Assembly: GCA_027886175.1 (NCBI GenBank)
Contig: JAJNNQ010000006.1
Coordinates: forward strand, 2,108,001-2,172,000
Length of the DNA stretch: 64,000 bases
From: Phylloscopus collybita
Taxonomy: Eukaryota > Chordata > Aves > Passeriformes > Phylloscopidae
Direction: 5' to 3'
The notes beneath the pieces are model-generated. The model saw only the letters and a program-made list of their open reading frames with translations, ran no database searches and was not told the DNA's origin. Positions 53,561 to 64,000 of the stretch are shown here, piece by piece; the first letter of the stretch is position 1; the number at the start of each line of letters is the position of its first letter. Position numbers and translations under genes: made by a program.

Positions 53561-56270
53561 CTCTCCCCTGGGAGCGCAGGATGTCTCTTCGGGACTTGGA
53601 CGGACGGCATCTGATGCGATGGGCTCCTTATCTGTATGCTGTTCCTCCAGCCATTCAACCCCGTGGTAACTATCCGTCAGCGCCAAAACCTTGGACAGTT
53701 TCAGTAAATACATCTATTGCTTTCCAGTGATTTTCTCCTAATTGCTTGATTTTCTTGTTATTCTATTCATTTTTGTCTTAGTGAAAGAGCAGCCCTTACT
53801 TCTGGGGAAAGAAAGGGTCAGTTTTCCTTTTTCATCTCAGATCTGGCAGCTCGCACGATCTTCAAATGTCACCACATGTTCTGAATTGTGGGACTTCGAA
53901 ATTATTGTGGTTTGTATGTAGTCAGTGTTCCAAATAAGTGTTTAAATCACAGCAATACTAAATAAAACACAAAACTCCTAGCTGCATGGACCGGATTAAA
54001 CATAAGAAAGCAATCAATACTTGTGGCTTCTATATTCCCACAATTCTATTTATATTTCTAGAAAGGGAACTGACATGCTAATATAATGCCACAGTACCTA
54101 AATACAAAGCATTTAATGAGGAAAAGTAAACAACTGTACAACCTGTCCTACACTGCAGACGCCTTGCCACAGTCTGAATTTCAAATAGTCCAGAGTTTTT
54201 ATAGTCCAGCCCATTTCTTTTATTGGGGTTTTTATTTCTAGTGGTGTAGGGGAATGCAAATATTTCTATGAAGCCTCGGAGTTCTTGTGGCTTGGTTCTG
54301 TGTTTCTGCACCAGATGCTTCTAATACAATTCTACTAACCACCTCCACATAGGACCAATTGTGGAGGTTATATTTAAAAAAAATAGCAAAAGTAACATTT
54401 AGAAATTCAAAAAATCAATTAAGTTATATTTTAAAAGAATTTTGATCAAATTACCTACATGCTCTATTAAAATATTATTAAGGCCTAAATCCTGTCATTA
54501 ATACCACATCTCAAAATGATTGTGAAACTAAGGACTAATTCTGTCTTATCTCACCCTTCATCTGAGAGAGAGTTCTCCATTTTTCAAAACTTGAGCAGAT
54601 ACAAGTATGCATTGCTTTCAGTAGGTTAATTTAGGGCACAGTTAGGAAGAAAGACAGTTAAAAGCAATGTTTATGGACACTGTCTTTCCACCCTCCTTTT
54701 CCTAATTTTGGGAATAGCAAATTGTGCCAGAACATGTCTCACTGTAATTCCTTAATTCTTTGGAAGGTAAATGTCACTTGAATATTGCAAGGGGACAAAC
54801 AAGACAAAGTTTCCTAGTTCCTAGTAACATTACCATATTGCACATAATGGTATCTGTGATTTGAGAAACACTTGGTGCTAACAGAACACAAGCAAGACTG
54901 ACTACATTTAATTCAACTGAAATAAATAGTGCTGGCTGAACAATAGTAGTTACTGTTAGAATAAATACAATTATTCAACTTATGTTCATTTTTAGAGCTT
55001 AACTATGAGCACTAGTTGCCACACACTTTCTGCACCATGCAGAGGGCACCATGCATCCTCACCTGGGCTACCCCAGCATGCTCTTCCTCACTCCTGACTG
55101 TCAAACACAAAAGTGTGGTTACCAGGAAGGAAGGCCTTTCACTTCCAAGCAAGTCTTTTTCATCATATAAACTCTGTAAACTTCAGAGTGCTATGAAAAA
55201 AACAAAAAGTACTAGGAATGTTCCCTCAGGTTACTTAATGAGATTTTAGTAGTAATAGCCTAAGTCTGCAAATTATAGGAAATGTCCCACAAGAACAGTT
55301 CAGTGAGAATATGAGAACATGGTTTCTGTGAAGTATGCAGTGATTCTGTGAAATTACAGGCTCTAAAGTCTGCAGTTGTTTAATGTTTACAGAGTTCTCC
55401 AAAATGGAGAAACCAAGTGTTAAGCATTGTTGAAAATACACAAGTTGCTCACTCTTGTTAGCATAGAAGGTTTTTCCTACAAAGATGTACTTTGCCCAGG
55501 CGCAAAGACAGTTTTAAAGATATCACTATTTCCACTTGTTCTTCTTTTCAAAGGTATCAGTAGATAATCAGGGTCCAGTTCCAGCCTTTACCCAGATAAA
55601 GCTGCCTAAGGTAGCCATGAGGTTCACCTCAATAAGGACTTGCAACTTGACTTCTATCCCTTCATCTCACAGCTGGATTCTCCCAGGTGATCGATGTCAG
55701 ACTCAATATGAAAAATATTGGATATCACGTTTCAGCTCAGTGACCACAGCTATGAATACTCTGGCACAAATGGTACCACTAGACTTCTGCAAGTTGGGCT
55801 CTTGAACAATGTGTGACTATATGCAGCCATTAAAAATACATACAATATTTGCATGTGCTGTGTCTTTCACTTAAGAGTGTCACACTTCTTAGTAATGACC
55901 TTAAATTTCCTAACTGAAGCAAGGGAGTAAAAAGCATAAAGAAAATTTGGCATTTAAAGGAAGATACTCAACTAACAAAAAACAGCTCTGTTGACATCAT
56001 TTATGCTACGGCAATTAGTATCAGCTGATGAGCTGCCCTTTGTGCACAATGTATGCATATTTACACTGTGATATTGTATACATTTTATGTACACTGTGAG
56101 AACATTTTGACTCAACCATATTGAGTCCCAGTAATAGGATATGTGTCTATAAAATGGATATGCAATGTAGAAAAAATCTAAATAAACATGCACTCTAGCT
56201 GCATGGAAGATTATAATACAGATTACTGCACTATTTGATTCCAGCCCTAAAACTGATTCCCTTTGTAACA

Positions 56271-56323
<53 letters not shown>

Positions 56324-57426
56324 CGCTTTGGTATCTATAAACTAGAGGGTAATACTTTCCTACCCTTCACCTCAGAAAGTTGTTCTGAGGAAATTTGAAT
56401 CAATAGTGTGTCAGATTAACAATGCATTATTCATCATGTTTAAAAGATTTTATTGAATCTTTCCTAAATTTGGTGGTTAGTGATAGCTGTGGTTTTTAAC
56501 TGGGCTCCCCACTCTGAACAAGTTAATTTCACATCTGCCTGTCTGAACTCCCTCTGCAGATCGAATTAGTGATACTATTCTTTCTTGACTTCCTTACTTA
56601 GCAAAGAGGAAGCTAAAATATAACAACATGTATCCATGCCACTGTTAAAGAAAGTAACTACATCACTTGTGGCTGGTTTGGGATTTGCCTACAGAATCCT
56701 GTAACCGATAGGTTACAATATTAAGGAAACTACTAAACTATCTTGTATGCTTCAGAGTGAAAAGGTCCAAACCAGGACAGGTAATAAAAGTAAACAGATG
56801 CTTTGTGAATGTGTTAGGACATACACACATGTTTCAAGAGTAAGGTAAAGCCAAAAAAAGTATGGAAGTTGTGTCTAGAGCTTTGTAAATCATGTGTTAG
56901 GCACATTTTTACTACAAAGCCACCAAGCCTCCCTTGCAAGAATGCAGGGTGAGCCTTACATTTTAAGTCACTTTTACTTAGCTCCATCATGGGCTCTTAC
57001 ACAACTCTTACTGGATTCAGGAAGAGCTTTTCTATTAAAAAGTGTGCTGTGAGTTGAGGAAAGAACTTTATAGAAATTTGAAGTTGCACACAGACAAGTC
57101 CAACCCTGGTTGGCAAAGGACTTGTGGCTGCATTTAATGTCCATCACTTATTTCTCAGAACAGCTATAGGAGGAGCACTTCCCAATAATCTGACATAGAT
57201 TATTAATTTGCACAGATTCAAAACCTGCAAAAAATAGTTTTCCCCATCTTACTGCTCTTTGGTTTATGTTTTAAGAGCAGTGGAGAGAGGTTTGTATACT
57301 ATGTTTTCGCTTTCATCATTCAGGTCTTCACCTAAATCTCCCTTTGCCCCCATTATTGTAAAGAGCCTGCTTATGAGCAGATGAAAAGAACAATGTGGCT
57401 CTTGCCACAAAGACTATGTATTTTAC
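53561..57426. other. Spacer upstream of DGKH
   Basis: AT-rich DNA with no recognised exon. The plus-strand frame at 55536-55805 has no clear family match. A 47-base T run lies at 56274-56320. Confidence 0.55.
56274..56320. repeat. 47-base poly-T run
   Basis: The longest homopolymer in the window. It lies between the two CpG islands and is likely length-polymorphic and prone to sequencing error. Confidence 0.95.
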
Positions 57427-57573
57427 CAGCAGGTTACCAGGTAAAGGATTGAGTGGATCAGCTGAAATTAGTGTCTTGTAAAGGAAATTGGTGCAGTGGT
57501 TAACCTTAAAATTGCATTCATGGAGGTACTCTTTAACAAATGCAGCAATGAAATGATAAACATGACCCAAATC
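57427..57573 (-). CDS. Candidate exon 2 of unidentified gene X
   Basis: A very strong acceptor (about 17 T followed by a long C/T tract to CCCCCAG, with a second AG ten bases on at GGGCCAG) leads into an open frame. It begins DLGHVYHFIAAFVKEYLHEC and continues to ...LISADPLNPLPGNLL. It ends at CTGCTG|GTAAAA (phase 0), or earlier at CCTG|GTAACC (phase 1). With the second AG and the later donor it is 49 codons, phase 0-0. Using the first AG adds ten bases and needs a phase-2 partner. The residue mix is protein-like and predicts amphipathic helix. I do not recognise the family. Confidence 0.4.
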
Positions 57574-58400
57574 CTGGCCCTTACTGGGGGAGGGGGAAAT
57601 GGAGAGGGGAAAGAGAGAAGAAAAAAAAAAAAAAAAAGTGCTTCTTGTTTATCTAAGCCATGCGCACAGAAGGAAACGGGCTTGGATGCTTCAGCCAGGA
57701 AGGACTCCGCATTTCCAAGCGGAGAGGGGCTGCAATCCATCTGCCTCCCGAGTTTCAGCTGAGTTTTGGATGACGGCAGCAATTTAAATGTCACTGTTTA
57801 ATAGGATAACGCATTCGCAGGAATTGACTTCGCTGCCTTCCTCCCACGATGTCTTCATCTCTCCAGGCAAAAATCTCGGGTTTCCCTTGCCTGATCCTTT
57901 CAATGTCAGCTCCTTGTTACCGGAACACACATACAGCTGTTTTCCCTATCACAGCTGCATCTCCGGCAACAGTTTCGGGGCTTGAGGACTGCAGAGGGCA
58001 GCGAAGGGGGATGTTCAGCTTAACAACAAAAATTAGGATAGTAAAAATATATTTGTGAGGGCTACAAATCCTAACAAGGAAGGGAGTGGACTTAGTTCGT
58101 TGTGGGTAGCTCCAGGGCTCGGGTGCTCCTTTCCTGAGGGTGCACACACTAAGCCACACAAAGAATGGGTCTCCCCCGTTTGCTCTTTAAAATTGGGTTT
58201 AAGAGTAAAACCCGGACCAGCAAAACCAGTTAGCAAAACATGGTACAGCCATCTAAAGGGGAGTGTGGCAGTGGCACGGGTCCATGCTTCATGTTGCCTC
58301 GCCAAGTTCAGGGCCAGAGGCAGCCTAGCCTTGACCTCTTAGATAGCCTGAAATCTCCCAAGCAGCTACCCAAAGCCTATTTTTAGCCCTCCCTGCCTGA

Positions 58401-58417
58401 TGTGTGTGTGTGTGTGT
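58401..58417 (+). repeat. (TG)n microsatellite
   Basis: About eight perfect TG units at the left edge of the second CpG island. Other short dinucleotide tracts occur at 12067-12096, 22935-22950 and 23457-23492. Confidence 0.8.
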
Positions 58418-59065
58418 TTGCACAATAGAGAAAAGCCCAGGAGCGGGACCAGACTGCCCTGAAAAGGGAAATCTGATTTTATCGCCTGCTGAGGATGCCG
58501 GTGACATGATTTCCTTTGGCTGGAAGGAGGGTCTTCGAGTTGCTCAAACAAACCGCAAAGGCACCTCACCGCAGCTTTCCTCCCGGCCAGCTGGAGCACT
58601 CCCCTCCCTTCGTAGCGGCCCAAAGGCACGCACTTTCCCCACGCCACACAAGGCAGGGTGACAGCCGGGTACCCCCAGCCCCGTCCCGCTTTGCCGCCGC
58701 GATGGGAGCAATTCCCAGCCTAGCTCCAGAAGAAGAAGGGGGGGAAAGTGTGTGTCTCTTTCTGGAAACTGCTTCCCAATGCTGCTTGGACACGTTGCTT
58801 TTGCTGTGCTAAGAGGAGTTCAACGGTGCCAACATCCAACCCACCCCCCTCGGCAAAGTTGAAGGCAAGGCTCTCGGTGCTAATCCCAGGCTTTCCACCC
58901 GGGCAGTGAAACTCAGAAAGGGCAATGAACCCCGTCTCCCAGAGGGACGAGCTCGTCAACAAATGGCCAGACACGGCGGGGGCGAAAGGCTCCCACCCCC
59001 CGCTCCCCGCGGGGAAGGGACGAGCGCTGGCGGCCGGGCTCTGGCGTGGAGCGGGGTCGAAAGAA

Positions 59066-59100
59066 GGGAAGGGGTGGAGGGGGGGGAGGGGGGGGGCTGG
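59066..59100 (+). repeat. G-run tract in the second CpG island
   Basis: AAGGGGTGGAGGGGGGGGAG followed by more G runs on the plus strand, enough for a stable G-quadruplex. It lies about 100 bases left of the candidate first exon of gene X, within its would-be first intron. Confidence 0.6.
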
Positions 59101-59202
59101 AGGGCACAGATAAGGATGATAGCCCGACCCCCCGGCTGAACAATACAGGCAGGAAAAAGGGTAGGAAACGCCTGTGCAACGGCAAGGCAAGCATGTACCT
59201 AC

Positions 59203-59259
59203 CAGCTCCTCCCAGGCGGGGCTGCGAACGCTATAGGAAGGGTACCCATGCTCCTCCAT
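59203..59259 (-). CDS. Candidate first coding exon of unidentified gene X
   Basis: Inside the second CpG island an ATG with G at -3 and +4 begins MEEHGYPSYSVRSPAWEEL (19 codons). It ends at a donor-like site (GAGCTG|GTAGGT) in phase 0; an alternative donor four bases later (GTAG|GTACAT) would end in phase 1. The composition is less GC-driven than the surrounding frames. The frame stays open upstream for over 300 bases, but with low-complexity residues typical of a CpG island. I do not recognise the peptide. It joins in frame to the candidate exon at 57427-57573 if that exon's second acceptor AG is used. Confidence 0.3.
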
Positions 59260-60510
59260 CACCCCGCAGCAGGTCCCCAACCTCCGCGGGGAGAGCGCCG
59301 ACGGGCAGCGGAGCTGGGTCCGCCGGGCTGCGCCTCCCTCCCGCTGCTGCCGCTGCTCCGGCTGGCAGCGCTTCCCCGGCGCCGCTTGTCCTCCCCCCAC
59401 CCCGGCCCCGCTCCTCCCTTTTCTCCCCCGGCTCTGTCCAGGCCCCCTCCTCCCTCCCCGCCCGGCTCCTTTCCCTCCCACGGCCACGGGGCTCAGCCCC
59501 GGCTCCCGGGGGAGCCGGCCTGCAGCTGCCGCGCCGCTCACATCATCGCCGCCTCCCGCCCCCCGCACGCCCGCCGCTCTGTCCCGGGCGCCCCGCACGC
59601 CCGGCCCCCTCCCGCTCTGGAAGCCCAGCGGATCACGGGCAAATCGCCTTGGGCGTAAGCCGGTTTACGGCCGCTCCTGCTGTCGGCGTCGCGGCGGGGC
59701 CGGCGGGCGAGGATGCGCCCCGCGGCGAGGGGAGAAAGCCCCCGGTGCGCCGGGAGCCGCTCCTGCCCCGCCGAGACACGCCGCTTCCCCTGGCCTCCAG
59801 GCAGAGCCCGCTGGGTGCCGGGTCTGCGGCCCCGACGGGCCCGGCTGGGTGCTCGGGGCACCCCGGAGGGAGCATCGCTGCTCCCGCATGGCCCTGCCCC
59901 GAGCCCAGCCGGGAGGGGGCCAGGCTCACGGCCTTGGTGCCGGGACAGCCCTCCGGCCACACTCCTTGGCGAAGGCTCCGAGGGCGCAGTACGGGGCTTT
60001 CGACACCCGGTGGATGTTAAATTGAGTGTGAAACGCCACCTCGTTCCCCCACAGCAGCGCCGGGCGGTCCCACGGGCACGTTGAGACAAACTCCGGGGGC
60101 TGGGACACAGCATAGCCGCTGTGGAACAGAGAGCACGGGTGTGCAGGCCATGTCTGACACAGGGGGTTCTAATTTCTCGGGCCACCACACCAACCTTACG
60201 GAGCAGCAGGATTTCTCTGCCCTCCATTACACCTTTCATTAACACACAGTGTGTATACTTTAGCCTTCTTGGTTTACTAGATACCAGCATCTCCTTGAAC
60301 ATCAGACAAAGCATTACAACTTCTTGAAGTGGCTGCTGTATTTCCTTTGAACTCAACACTTTCACTCATTTGTTTCTCCCTGTTGTTGTGGAATAGCGGG
60401 ATATGTGAAAAAGGAGGACTGGAGGAGAGAGGAAAAAAAATGAAGCATAGTCACCACCCAAAATAGTGGTTTCTTCACTCCACTTTCAGCCTGCCCTTTT
60501 GAATTTGCAG

Positions 60511-60555
60511 CCACCATGTTTGATTATAACAATTTATCTTCAGATTATCTACTTG
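60511..60555 (+). CDS. Candidate plus-strand exon carrying a start codon
   Basis: A pyrimidine-rich acceptor (CTTTTGAATTTGCAG) is followed at once by CCACCATG, close to an ideal start context, then MFDYNNLSSDYLL and a strong donor (ACTTG|GTAAGT, phase 1). Coding starts at 60516. It sits about 0.5 kb right of the second CpG island and points away from it, as a second exon behind a noncoding first exon would. The peptide is not the VWA8 N-terminus as I know it, and the gene is unidentified. Confidence 0.3.
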
Positions 60556-63500
60556 GTAAGTGTAAACATGCACAAGCAATTGTATTTCACAAGAAAAAAG
60601 GAAGACATTTGTATTTGTATTAGTTGTATTTTTATATATTTTCATTTTCTTTGTGTTTTAAAGATTTTTCATACAAAAAAGAAAAGACTCACTGACATCA
60701 AAGCTTTACCTTTTGCAAAATACATCTATTTACAAAGATGTAAGAGTATTATTGGTGCAAAATATGAATCTTACCTACTCATTTAACTAAGGGTATAAAA
60801 TACTCCCATGAAGTTAGGATGATGTGCCACTAAGCCAGGCCCAAAGAATTGCTACAGCAGCTCAGCTCATTTGAGGAACTGAAATTGCTGCATTTCTTCC
60901 AGATGTAGAAAAAGGAACTATTTTTGTTGATAGCAAGTTTATCAGCAGTTGATGAACTGCATTGATGGTAAGAGTGTAACCTCAAAAGGAAGAAAACAAA
61001 ATGACTTAGAGCACTTTGGGTTTTGGGAGGCAGCTTTCTAAAGCTAATGGTGGGCAACAGTGGCCCGAGGACGTCTGGTCTCTTTCCCTTTGTTCCCTGA
61101 GTATGAGAGACTGCTGAGGAATGTCGTGTTATAAAGGGCTTTACACTAAGAAGGAGTGTCAGGGTAAGATTAGTCAGCTCCCCTCCTTTCCTCATGATGC
61201 ACTGGAGGATCTCACATGATGGTTGTTTATACCCCTCAACATCTGTCCTCTTTAGCCTTGGTCATGCTGGAGCTTTGTGGCAAGAACCACCTGCCATGGA
61301 ATATATGTCATATATAGTCTCTTGCATTCCCTTGTTTGCTGAACTACAAAAATTGAGCCTCTTAAAACTTGAAGAGTCTTTAAGTTACTTCTTCAGTTCA
61401 CACACTATACATCCCCTTCTGCCCTGAAATTCAGATTCTCACTCTGCCTCCAGCCCCATTTTCTGTTTCATCTGCCCTGAATCTTTTACCTGTGGCTAGA
61501 TATGCAATTGTGTTCACGTCATTTCATCCCCTGGAGTTCAAACCCTGGTTTCCATAAGTGGAAAGCTAGTATAGGCCCCAGAAGATTTTAACAACCTACT
61601 TAGGTTGGAGGTGTATTTCAAGGTCTTGTTGAATAAGGACAGGCATCAGTTGCTGCACAGTTCCTGCTGGGTCTATGTGCAACCTATGCAATAAAATTCA
61701 GCTCAGCCCTGCCCTTTTGGGCTCCTGAATGCCAAATCTGATTATTCAGTTCTTTCTGTCAGGGTGACAGATTTCTGTCTTTGCTAAGGAGCCCTGCCCT
61801 GTGTGATTTCCCTCTGCTCACTGAGTGAGCATCAAGAGCACAGTTCCTGATGAGACCGAGGTCTCTCATTGCTGCTTGACTGAACTGGTTGAAAATCACA
61901 GGCCAAGGATTTTTCTGGAAAATGTAATTCTATCAAAGCCAACAAAGAATTAAAGAGACAGATGTCAGAATCACAGGATTATTGGGGTATTTTTGTTCGG
62001 GGGCACACTGCTGCACTTGACAGAGGGCCAAGGGAACTGAAGTCAGCCCCAAGGCAAGGATGTGACAACCCATCCTTATGGGGAAGAAAACACCTAAGAT
62101 ATGTTAGTGAGGGGTAGAGAAGCTGCCTGCTAAAACAAGGAGTGACCAACTGTTTCCATGAGAAGATGGGAGGTTGTACTGGGAGAAGAACTCACTGGAG
62201 CAGGAGCAGACAGTGATTCTCCTTCCAGGTTTATCAAACTGCATCAAAACATCTCCAACACAGCCTGGGGGTCAATTTAGTTTCGTTCTGATTTTTTTAT
62301 TATTTTGTTCCAAGTTGTGTTGTTTGTTTGGACTATTTTAAGATCTTTTCCAATTTTTTTAACTCAGTGTGGACTTGAGGGGTTGAATTCCTTGGTAGTA
62401 GTCTACTCCATCTACTGTGTTTGAAGATTCCTCATATCCCTCTCTCTTTTGTTCCCTGCCCTCAATGACTCAGTGAAAACTTGAACAACAAATCAAATGT
62501 TTCATTATTGACTTTTTTTTTTCAGGAAGTGAATTGAAAATAGCCTGCATTTTCTAAGCAAAATATCTCGGATATATTGGACACACTTAAACTTTGATTA
62601 CAATGCTGTGGTTGGACATTCACAAGAAGGTCCCCACCACTTTAAGCATTTCCATTCTCTGGGGGTGGAAAAAGGGGTTTTTTTCATAAGTTGAGGTAGA
62701 AAGGCACTAAAAGAATGAGCTATTTTTATATTTTTCTATATTTTTCCACCAGCATTGCATTTAGCATATATGACATAACAAGTATACACTAATTCTCATC
62801 AATTTATGCTAACATGAATCTTCCATCTTTACTTGGCATATAGCATGAAACCTAATTTGACTAAATTCTTCAAGAAAATGTTGTTCTTCATTCTCTTCAT
62901 TGTAAACATGCCAGCTGGCCTTTTTTCTTAAATAATTTTGCATAACATTTGGAGGTATGACTTTATCAACATGGTAGTTGGGTAGTTCCTGCCAGCCAGT
63001 CAGGTAGTAACAATCTGCAATGGGTCATTAAAATGAAAAATGTTTTAACAGGAGAGCAAAATGTACATACCTCTCTGGCAATCCTTCTAAAGATAGAACT
63101 GAAGTAACAAAAATGGTAGTTTAAAAAATGAAGGCATATTTTTTCAGTAAAATCCTGATAGTTGCCTTGAAATCCACTATTTTCTATTTGTAAGAGTATC
63201 TAAACTATTGAACAAATTCTGCATTTTTCCCAGTTTACAGGGCTTACTGCCTGGAGCTCACATTGGCACCTGAGAAATGTTTTTAGCCTCCAGGTTTTTT
63301 TCATGGACTTCCTCCAATATGTGCATTCTTCATTATTATTATTATTATTATTCCTCTCATTAATCTAACAGCTGCTTCAGCACATACCTACCTGTAAGCA
63401 ACAGGATGGTTTTAAACAATTCCCTTGATTTGGGGGTTTTAAAAGTGGGAAATTATTTATGCAGCTGGAAGAATTATTTTCTAAATGAGGTACTTTAGAA

Positions 63501-64000
63501 AGAAAGAAGTCACAGAGAAAAAAGCCTTGGGAAAAAGGGTTTTACTGGAGCAGCAGCAGAGCCGTGGAATCCACCATCCACTTCATCTCCCTCCCAGCAT
63601 TTTTATTTCCCCTTCTAAATTCCCCACCCCCACCAGTGTCAGCACCTCCTGCTTGTTCTGCTGGCATGGAGAACCACCTCAACACCTCCTTCTGGGTGCC
63701 AACATCGGGGACTAATATTGTTGAATTGTATTTCTCTTACGGACTTTATTCTGAGACATCTGGGAGGGGCTTGGTGTTGTTTTTGTCATCCCACCCCTTT
63801 GACTGCACTTTCAGCTGAAGTCAACAGATACTCAGAAAGTCAGAAGAAAAATTACATGAAAGCACATGGCTGCAGAGGGTGCTTGCTCAAACCACTGCTA
63901 ACCTTCACTAACCACCTCTGCCCGTGCTCCTGACTGAGGCCGTGTACTAATACATTTATTTAAGGATATTAGCCTGTGAACCAGGCTAAAGACATTCTAG
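60556..64000. other. AT-rich DNA at the right end
   Basis: No gene recognised. A short (ATT)n run occurs at 63331-63352. VWA8 would be expected further right by synteny, but no exon of it could be recognised here. Confidence 0.55.

Larger units (their letters stand above)
58600..60120. promoter_or_regulatory. Second CpG island, orphan or bidirectional promoter
   Basis: A second GC-rich, CpG-dense block with sharp edges, densest at 58.95-60.05 kb, about 6 kb upstream of the DGKH promoter. CpG islands of this size nearly always mark promoters. No confidently known first exon lies in it. The minus-strand candidate at 59203-59259 and the plus-strand candidate at 60511 would suit divergent transcription. 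A distal alternative DGKH promoter is the main competing explanation. Confidence 0.7.

Noticed and set aside
51988..53730. Several overlapping frames of 110-350 codons on both strands
   Set aside because: They lie in the DGKH CpG island, are rich in Pro/Ala/Gly/Arg and are explained by low stop-codon density in GC-rich DNA. Only the 58-codon segment matches a known protein.
58720..60365. Long frames (up to 324 codons) on both strands of the second CpG island
   Set aside because: Same GC effect, with low-complexity translations. Only the short MEEHG segment was kept, as a candidate.
60556..64000. Expected divergent neighbour VWA8
   Set aside because: No segment resembling its N-terminus or AAA region could be recognised. 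It probably starts beyond the right edge.
1..64000. tRNA, rRNA, CRISPR or bacterial-type operons
   Set aside because: None seen. The sequence organisation is that of a vertebrate intron and intergenic region.

Overview
This is 64 kb of vertebrate nuclear DNA, almost certainly from a bird and probably a passerine. The evidence is at least eight CR1 retroposon fragments in both orientations with avian-type 3' ends, two LTRs of types I recognise from songbird genomes, and an AT-rich background broken by two sharp CpG islands. There is no bacterial or viral gene organisation. Most long open frames are chance or GC shadows.

The one gene identified with confidence is the first coding exon of DGKH (diacylglycerol kinase eta) on the minus strand at 52683-52856, inside a CpG-island promoter of about 52.05-53.55 kb. 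Its 58 codons end in the type II DGK motif just before the PH domain and stop at a consensus GTAAGG donor. No exon encoding the following PH-domain start was found to the left, so about 52.7 kb of the window is read as DGKH intron 1. The 5' leader carries GC boxes, a YY1-type motif and a 62-codon upstream ORF ending 12 bases before the DGKH start codon.

A second CpG island (about 58.6-60.1 kb) has no recognised gene. From it I can trace a chain of minus-strand candidate exons (59.2, 57.4-57.6, 50.3, 42.7 and 4.9 kb) that are open, bounded by splice signals and compatible in phase at every join. If real, they form an unidentified helix-rich protein gene on the same strand as DGKH, with DGKH exon 1 inside its second intron. 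This is the best candidate for something undescribed here, but it is unproven because similar short open frames arise by chance. A plus-strand exon candidate with a very good start context lies at 60.5 kb, so the island may be bidirectional.

Layout: 1-52 kb, DGKH intron 1 with scattered CR1s, an ERVL-type LTR split by a CR1, a partial second LTR, a GC-rich repeat with ~50-bp periodicity (8.7-9.2 kb), a perfect 39-copy AAGGG pentanucleotide array (14.5 kb) and long homopolymers. 52-53.6 kb, DGKH promoter and exon 1. 53.6-58.6 kb, spacer with one candidate exon. 58.6-60.1 kb, second CpG island. 60.1-64 kb, AT-rich DNA with little recognisable. From knowledge of vertebrate synteny VWA8 would be expected to the right, divergently transcribed, but none of its exons was recognised.
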